DNA of 64,000 nt, from positions 1 through 64,000 of the forward strand of contig JAEYZH010000082.1 in the NCBI GenBank assembly GCA_023430685.1, given 5' to 3'. The DNA comes from Pseudomonadota bacterium. Its GTDB lineage: Bacteria; Pseudomonadota; Gammaproteobacteria; Xanthomonadales; Rhodanobacteraceae. The notes beneath the pieces were generated by a model that saw only the letters and a program-made list of their open reading frames with translations, was not told the DNA's origin and searched no databases. Shown one piece after another: positions 60,735 to 64,000 of this stretch. The position numbers were made by a program, and so were the translations under genes. Each line of letters opens with the position of its first letter. Position 1 is the first letter of the stretch.

Positions 60735-62521
60735 GGCGCGACCGATGAACGGGCCGCGATCGGCACCGACAATTCGCTGGGCCGCTCGGCATCGTGGTGC
60801 AGCGTGACCGTCACGGTGCGCGCATCCTCGATCGACTCCTCTGCGACCACTCCGCCCGCATTCCAGTTCTTCTCCGCATACATCGAATTGACCGGACCGA
60901 TCATCAGGCGCAGGCGGCTGCCCTTGCCGATGCGGCGCGAATTGAACGCGAAATCGTCGAACACATAACGTTCGACCGCGCCGGGCTGGACCGGCTCGGC
61001 CTTGCGCTGGCCGTTTCGGTAGCGCGCGCGGATCGCGTCGCTCGCGAGGTAGACGACGCGTCCATCGGGCAGGACTTCATGCACGACCACGGAGATGTCG
61101 GTGTCCGGCTGGTCGATCGAGAGCCAGGCCGTGAGACGGAAACGACCCGCGATGTCGGTGTCCTCGGCCATCGGAGGCGTGTGGTAGAACAGCGCCTTGC
61201 CCGCGGCATTCAGCGCACCGCGCTGGTCGACGAGGCCTGCATCGTTGTCCACGGATTCCCAGTCGGCGGAGCGCAGGTCGCGCGGGTCGCTCACGTAGCG
61301 ATCCGGCGTGCCTTCGCCCGCGCGGTCGCGCCTGAGGTCACCCGACGCGAACACGTCGTTCGCGCGCGATGCGACCGAATCGAGATACCAGCTGTCGCGC
61401 CGCGCGGTCACCGCATCGAGCGATGGCGCATAGCGCCACGCCTCTTCGCCGGTGACGTACCACGCGACGCGATCCTTCAGGAACGCGGGTTTCTCGCCGG
61501 CCTTGAGCGTCCAGTCGTACCACGCCTTGTGCAAGGCATTCATGTCGAGCAAGGACGCCTGCCCGAACACGAGGCCGCCGACTTCGGCCTTCGGCGTGCG
61601 GGTGCCCGCATGGTCCCAGGGACCGATCACGAGGAAGTGGCGCGCTTTCGCCGCGTCGCCCGCATTGCGCAGGTGGTCGTCGTAGTAGGCGAGCGCGCCG
61701 GGCTGGTCGCCGTCGTAGTGGCCCGTGATCGACAGGATCGGCAGGTCGATCTTCGCCATCTCGCGGTCGCTCGGGCTGTAGCTGTCCCAATACGCGTCCT
61801 GAACCGGATGCGAGACCCATTGCCGGAACGTCGCCGAGGGCATGCCGACCCAGCGGTCGAGCTCCGCGAACGGCGCGCCGGCCTCGTACCAGCGTCGCAC
61901 CTGCGCGCTCCAGAACGCCGAATCGCCGAAGATCTGCTGCTGGCTCGCGCGACCGCCGACCAGCGTGAGCCACTGGATCGAATACGGATAGAACATGTTG
62001 TGCTGCTTCGGGAAGTCGACGCCGGGCTTGGGAGACGCGACCGGCACGATCGTCGCGAGATGCGGCGGGAACTCCTTCGCGGTCGCCCACTGGTTGTAAC
62101 CCGCGTAGGACCCGCCCCACATCGTGACCTTGCCGTTGCAGTACGACTGCTTCGCGAGCCATTCGACCACGTCGTGGCCGTCCTTCGCCTCCTGCAGCAG
62201 CGGCGTGAAACGCCCTTCGGAGTTGCCGCGGCCGCGCACGTCGACGGTCAGGAACACGTAGCCGTTCGCGGCGAAGTACATGCCGCGGTCGTGGTAGCCC
62301 TGCGAGATGTACGGCGTCAGCGTGAACACGCAGGGCAGCGCCGCGGACTGGTCGCGCGGCTTGTACAGCGTCGCATTGAGGCGCACGCCGTCGCGCATCG
62401 GAATCGCGATGCCCCACTGGAATTCGACCGGATCACCCTTCGGCTCATCCGCTGCGAGGCCGCCCGCGCCGAGTGCGACGAGCAGGAATGCGAGGGCGCG
62501 CGCGCCGTGCGATCGAATCAT
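60731..62521 (-). CDS. CocE/NonD-family secreted hydrolase
   Basis: A 596-residue serine hydrolase of the cocaine esterase/X-Pro dipeptidyl-peptidase family. A signal peptide (RSHGARALAFLLVALGAGGL) precedes an alpha/beta-hydrolase with nucleophile WGGSYAGYNQW (near residue 137), acid SITGHYDGDQPG and His GPWDHAGTRTP, then the jelly-roll X-Pro C-domain (FHTPPMAEDTDIAGRF-like, RLRLMIGPVNSMYAEKNWN). It probably acts on esters or peptides outside the cytoplasm. ATG 62521 lies 25 nt after the upstream gene's stop, and its stop overlaps the gor start. The Lys/Arg-rich regions carry no extra domain. Confidence 0.9.
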   Translation of the reverse strand: MIRSHGARALAFLLVALGAGGLAADEPKGDPVEFQWGIAIPMRDGVRLNATLYKPRDQSAALPCVFTLTPYISQGYHDRGMYFAANGYVFLTVDVRGRGNSEGRFTPLLQEAKDGHDVVEWLAKQSYCNGKVTMWGGSYAGYNQWATAKEFPPHLATIVPVASPKPGVDFPKQHNMFYPYSIQWLTLVGGRASQQQIFGDSAFWSAQVRRWYEAGAPFAELDRWVGMPSATFRQWVSHPVQDAYWDSYSPSDREMAKIDLPILSITGHYDGDQPGALAYYDDHLRNAGDAAKARHFLVIGPWDHAGTRTPKAEVGGLVFGQASLLDMNALHKAWYDWTLKAGEKPAFLKDRVAWYVTGEEAWRYAPSLDAVTARRDSWYLDSVASRANDVFASGDLRRDRAGEGTPDRYVSDPRDLRSADWESVDNDAGLVDQRGALNAAGKALFYHTPPMAEDTDIAGRFRLTAWLSIDQPDTDISVVVHEVLPDGRVVYLASDAIRARYRNGQRKAEPVQPGAVERYVFDDFAFNSRRIGKGSRLRLMIGPVNSMYAEKNWNAGGVVAEESIEDARTVTVTLHHDAERPSELSVPIAARSSVAP

Positions 62522-62546
62522 GAAGGGATCTCGCTGGTTGGAAGAG

Positions 62547-63800
62547 TCATGAGAAGCGCGCCGGATCGAACGGCGCGAGGTCGAGCGCGGGCGCGCGACC
62601 GCACACGAGGTCGGCGACGAGTTGCCCGGTCGCAGCCGACATCGTGACGCCGAGCATGCCGTGTCCGGTCGCGAGCACGAGGTTGTCGATGCGCGGCGCG
62701 CGGCCGAGGATCGGCAGGTCGTCGGGCGTCATCGGGCGCCAGCCGTACCATTCCTCGACGAGTTCGGGGCCTTCGGGCTCATGCAGGAATTCGGCGGCGC
62801 CGCGGCGCAGCGCGTCGAGTCGCGTGCGGTTGAGCGTCGCGTCGTAGCCCGCGAACTCCATCGTGCTGCCGAGCCGGAAACCCGACGACCATGCGGTCAC
62901 GCAGACGGCCGGTTCCTTCAGCGTCAGCGGAATGCGCGGGCACAGCGCAGGTCGCGTGTAGGTGATCGAATAGCCCTTGCCGGGCTGGATCGGCATGCGC
63001 AGGCCGAGTTCGCGCGCGAAGCCGGGCGACCATGCGCCGGTGGCGAGCACGATCTCGCGCGCCGCGTGGCGACCGTGCGAGGTCGCGACGTCGGTGACGC
63101 GGCTGCCGTCGCGAGCGAAGCCTTCGACGCGCACGCCTTCCTCGATGCGCCCGCCGGCCTCGCGCACGACGCGCGCGAGTTCGGCCACGAAGCGGTCCGG
63201 GCGCAGCGAGGCGTCGTGCGGATGGAACAGGCCGCCGACGACGCCGGGCTTCAGCGCGGGTTCGCGCGCGAGCGTGGCGCGTCCGTCGAGCACGTCGACA
63301 TCGACGCCGAACTCCGCGAGGCGCGCGTACATGGCCCGCGAGTGCTCGAAGTTGCGTTCGTCACGGTAGACATTGAGCGTTCCCCCGTTCTCGAACTCGC
63401 ACGCGAGACCCTCGACTTGCACGAGCTCCTCGATCAACGCACGCGAATACAGCAGCAGCGGTGCCTTCACGCGCGTCGTCGCGAGCCAGTCGCGCAGGTT
63501 GCAGCGGCGCGCGAACGCGAGCAGCCACTGCAGCAGCACCGGGTCGGGCCGCGGCCGTATGCGCAAGGGCGCGGCCGGCTTGAACAGCCAGCGCAGGGCC
63601 ATCGCGATCGTGCCGGGCGCTGCCAGCGGCGCGGAATGGCTCGGCGTGAGCGTGCCGCAGTTGCCGTGCGAGCTCGCGCAGCCGGGCGTGCCCTGCTCGA
63701 GCACGGTCACGCCACGGCCCGCGCGCAACAGGTAGAGCGCGCAGGCGAGGCCGACCACGCCTGCGCCGACCACGAGCACGTCGGAGTGTCGATTCGTCAT
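62547..63800 (-). CDS. D-amino-acid dehydrogenase-like FAD oxidoreductase
   Basis: A 417-residue DAO-family flavoenzyme. The dinucleotide fold is DVLVVGAGVVGLACALYLLR with EQG after it; the GCASSHGNCGTLTPSH segment and the C-terminal GWRPMTPDDLPILGRAP, LATGHGMLGVTMSAATGQLV are those of DadA-type dehydrogenases, which oxidise D-amino acids at the membrane and pass electrons to quinone. ATG 63800 is the family start. First gene of the dadA-like/CocE/gor operon. The product is not necessarily DadA; related proteins act on hydroxyproline or sarcosine-like substrates. Confidence 0.85.
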   Translation of the reverse strand: MTNRHSDVLVVGAGVVGLACALYLLRAGRGVTVLEQGTPGCASSHGNCGTLTPSHSAPLAAPGTIAMALRWLFKPAAPLRIRPRPDPVLLQWLLAFARRCNLRDWLATTRVKAPLLLYSRALIEELVQVEGLACEFENGGTLNVYRDERNFEHSRAMYARLAEFGVDVDVLDGRATLAREPALKPGVVGGLFHPHDASLRPDRFVAELARVVREAGGRIEEGVRVEGFARDGSRVTDVATSHGRHAAREIVLATGAWSPGFARELGLRMPIQPGKGYSITYTRPALCPRIPLTLKEPAVCVTAWSSGFRLGSTMEFAGYDATLNRTRLDALRRGAAEFLHEPEGPELVEEWYGWRPMTPDDLPILGRAPRIDNLVLATGHGMLGVTMSAATGQLVADLVCGRAPALDLAPFDPARFS

Positions 63801-63883
63801 GAACCGCGATTGTACGGCGCGCACGCGGGCCGTGTTCGATCCGACGCGACGGCGCGTTTGACGTGCAAGACCGGAGCAACTCG

Positions 63884-64000
63884 ATGACCCGCAATTCCTG
63901 CATCCTGCTCGCTGCCTGCCTCGCAACCTCCGTCGCCCATGCGGGCACGAGTTGCGTCGACACTGCATCCGCCATTGCGACGGCGCTCGATTCTGCCGAG
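63884..64000 (+). CDS. Secreted protein, N-terminal part only
   Basis: The gene runs off the right edge; 39 residues are seen. MTRNSCILLAACLATSVAHA is a signal peptide, followed by GTSCVDTASAIATALDSAE. A mature start of this kind (Cys-Val then an Ala/Leu-rich helix) is seen in the secreted choice-of-anchor Q or parallel beta-helix proteins of this group, but this is a guess. ATG 63884 has GGAGC at 6 nt. It is divergent from the dadA-like operon. Confidence 0.7.
   Translation, partial: MTRNSCILLAACLATSVAHAGTSCVDTASAIATALDSAE

Overview
The window is GC-rich (roughly two thirds G+C by eye), densely coded DNA from a gammaproteobacterium, most likely of the Lysobacterales/Xanthomonadales (Rhodanobacteraceae- or Lysobacter-like). 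This is inferred from three things: secreted proteins ending in an F-x-x-GF(D/E) tail, abundant palindromic GTAGGAGC-type repeats together with CTCTGACCCC and CTCCGTCCCC repeats, and an aerobic branched-chain amino-acid catabolic gene set. No rRNA or tRNA gene was found.

Layout. 1-8 kb: end of a VOC protein, a DUF1801 protein, an unknown membrane protein, a convergent three-gene ABC/FtsX/HlyD export operon, a 23S-type pseudouridine synthase and a Tat-exported threonine-aldolase-like enzyme. 8-18 kb: TPR and FG-GAP proteins, a cobalamin-domain MerR regulator divergent from a secreted fasciclin protein with a shared dyad operator, a lamin-tail surface protein, a fourfold tandem palindromic repeat, a Tat-exported epimerase-like protein, a second DUF1801 protein and a GNAT-nitrilase fusion.

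18-39.6 kb is an accessory mosaic. Almost every gene or small operon is separated from the next by one of two short repeats: C (core CTACCTCCGTCCCCAT) and D (core GTGCACTCTGACCCCGGTTT). It contains a GNAT-Rnk fusion, a DUF429 protein, a delta-60 repeat protein, two paralogous lipoproteins (21.5 and 37.6 kb), a multi-PAS hybrid histidine kinase, two further secreted proteins, a DHFR-fold protein, a PLD-helicase DUF3427 protein, a HipBA module, a REP-associated tyrosine transposase (RAYT) whose stop codon lies inside a D repeat, a broken copy of that transposase's 3' end, a Hachiman-type HamA nuclease gene followed by only the first ~53 codons of its coupled partner, a C-terminal fragment of an IcmF-like mutase, and an intact plus a decayed nucleotidyltransferase/small-protein pair. 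Several of these genes are clearly more AT-rich than the rest.

39.6-58 kb carries acyl-CoA and branched-chain amino-acid metabolism: a fused B12 mutase (IcmF type) with three repeat-derived insertions in its linkers, leucine dehydrogenase, isovaleryl-CoA dehydrogenase, acetyl-CoA acetyltransferase and methylcrotonyl-CoA carboxylase beta chain. Interleaved are a TetR/hydrolase operon, a REC-DUF3369-HD-GYP response regulator and a two-component-propeller sensor kinase. Together the enzymes cover much of leucine to acetyl-CoA, plus branched acyl-CoA isomerisation; the biotin-carrying MCC alpha chain is not in the window. 58-64 kb: bactofilin plus a zinc-ribbon protein, then a three-gene minus-strand operon (D-amino-acid dehydrogenase-like, CocE/NonD hydrolase, glutathione-reductase-like) and the start of a secreted protein at the right edge.
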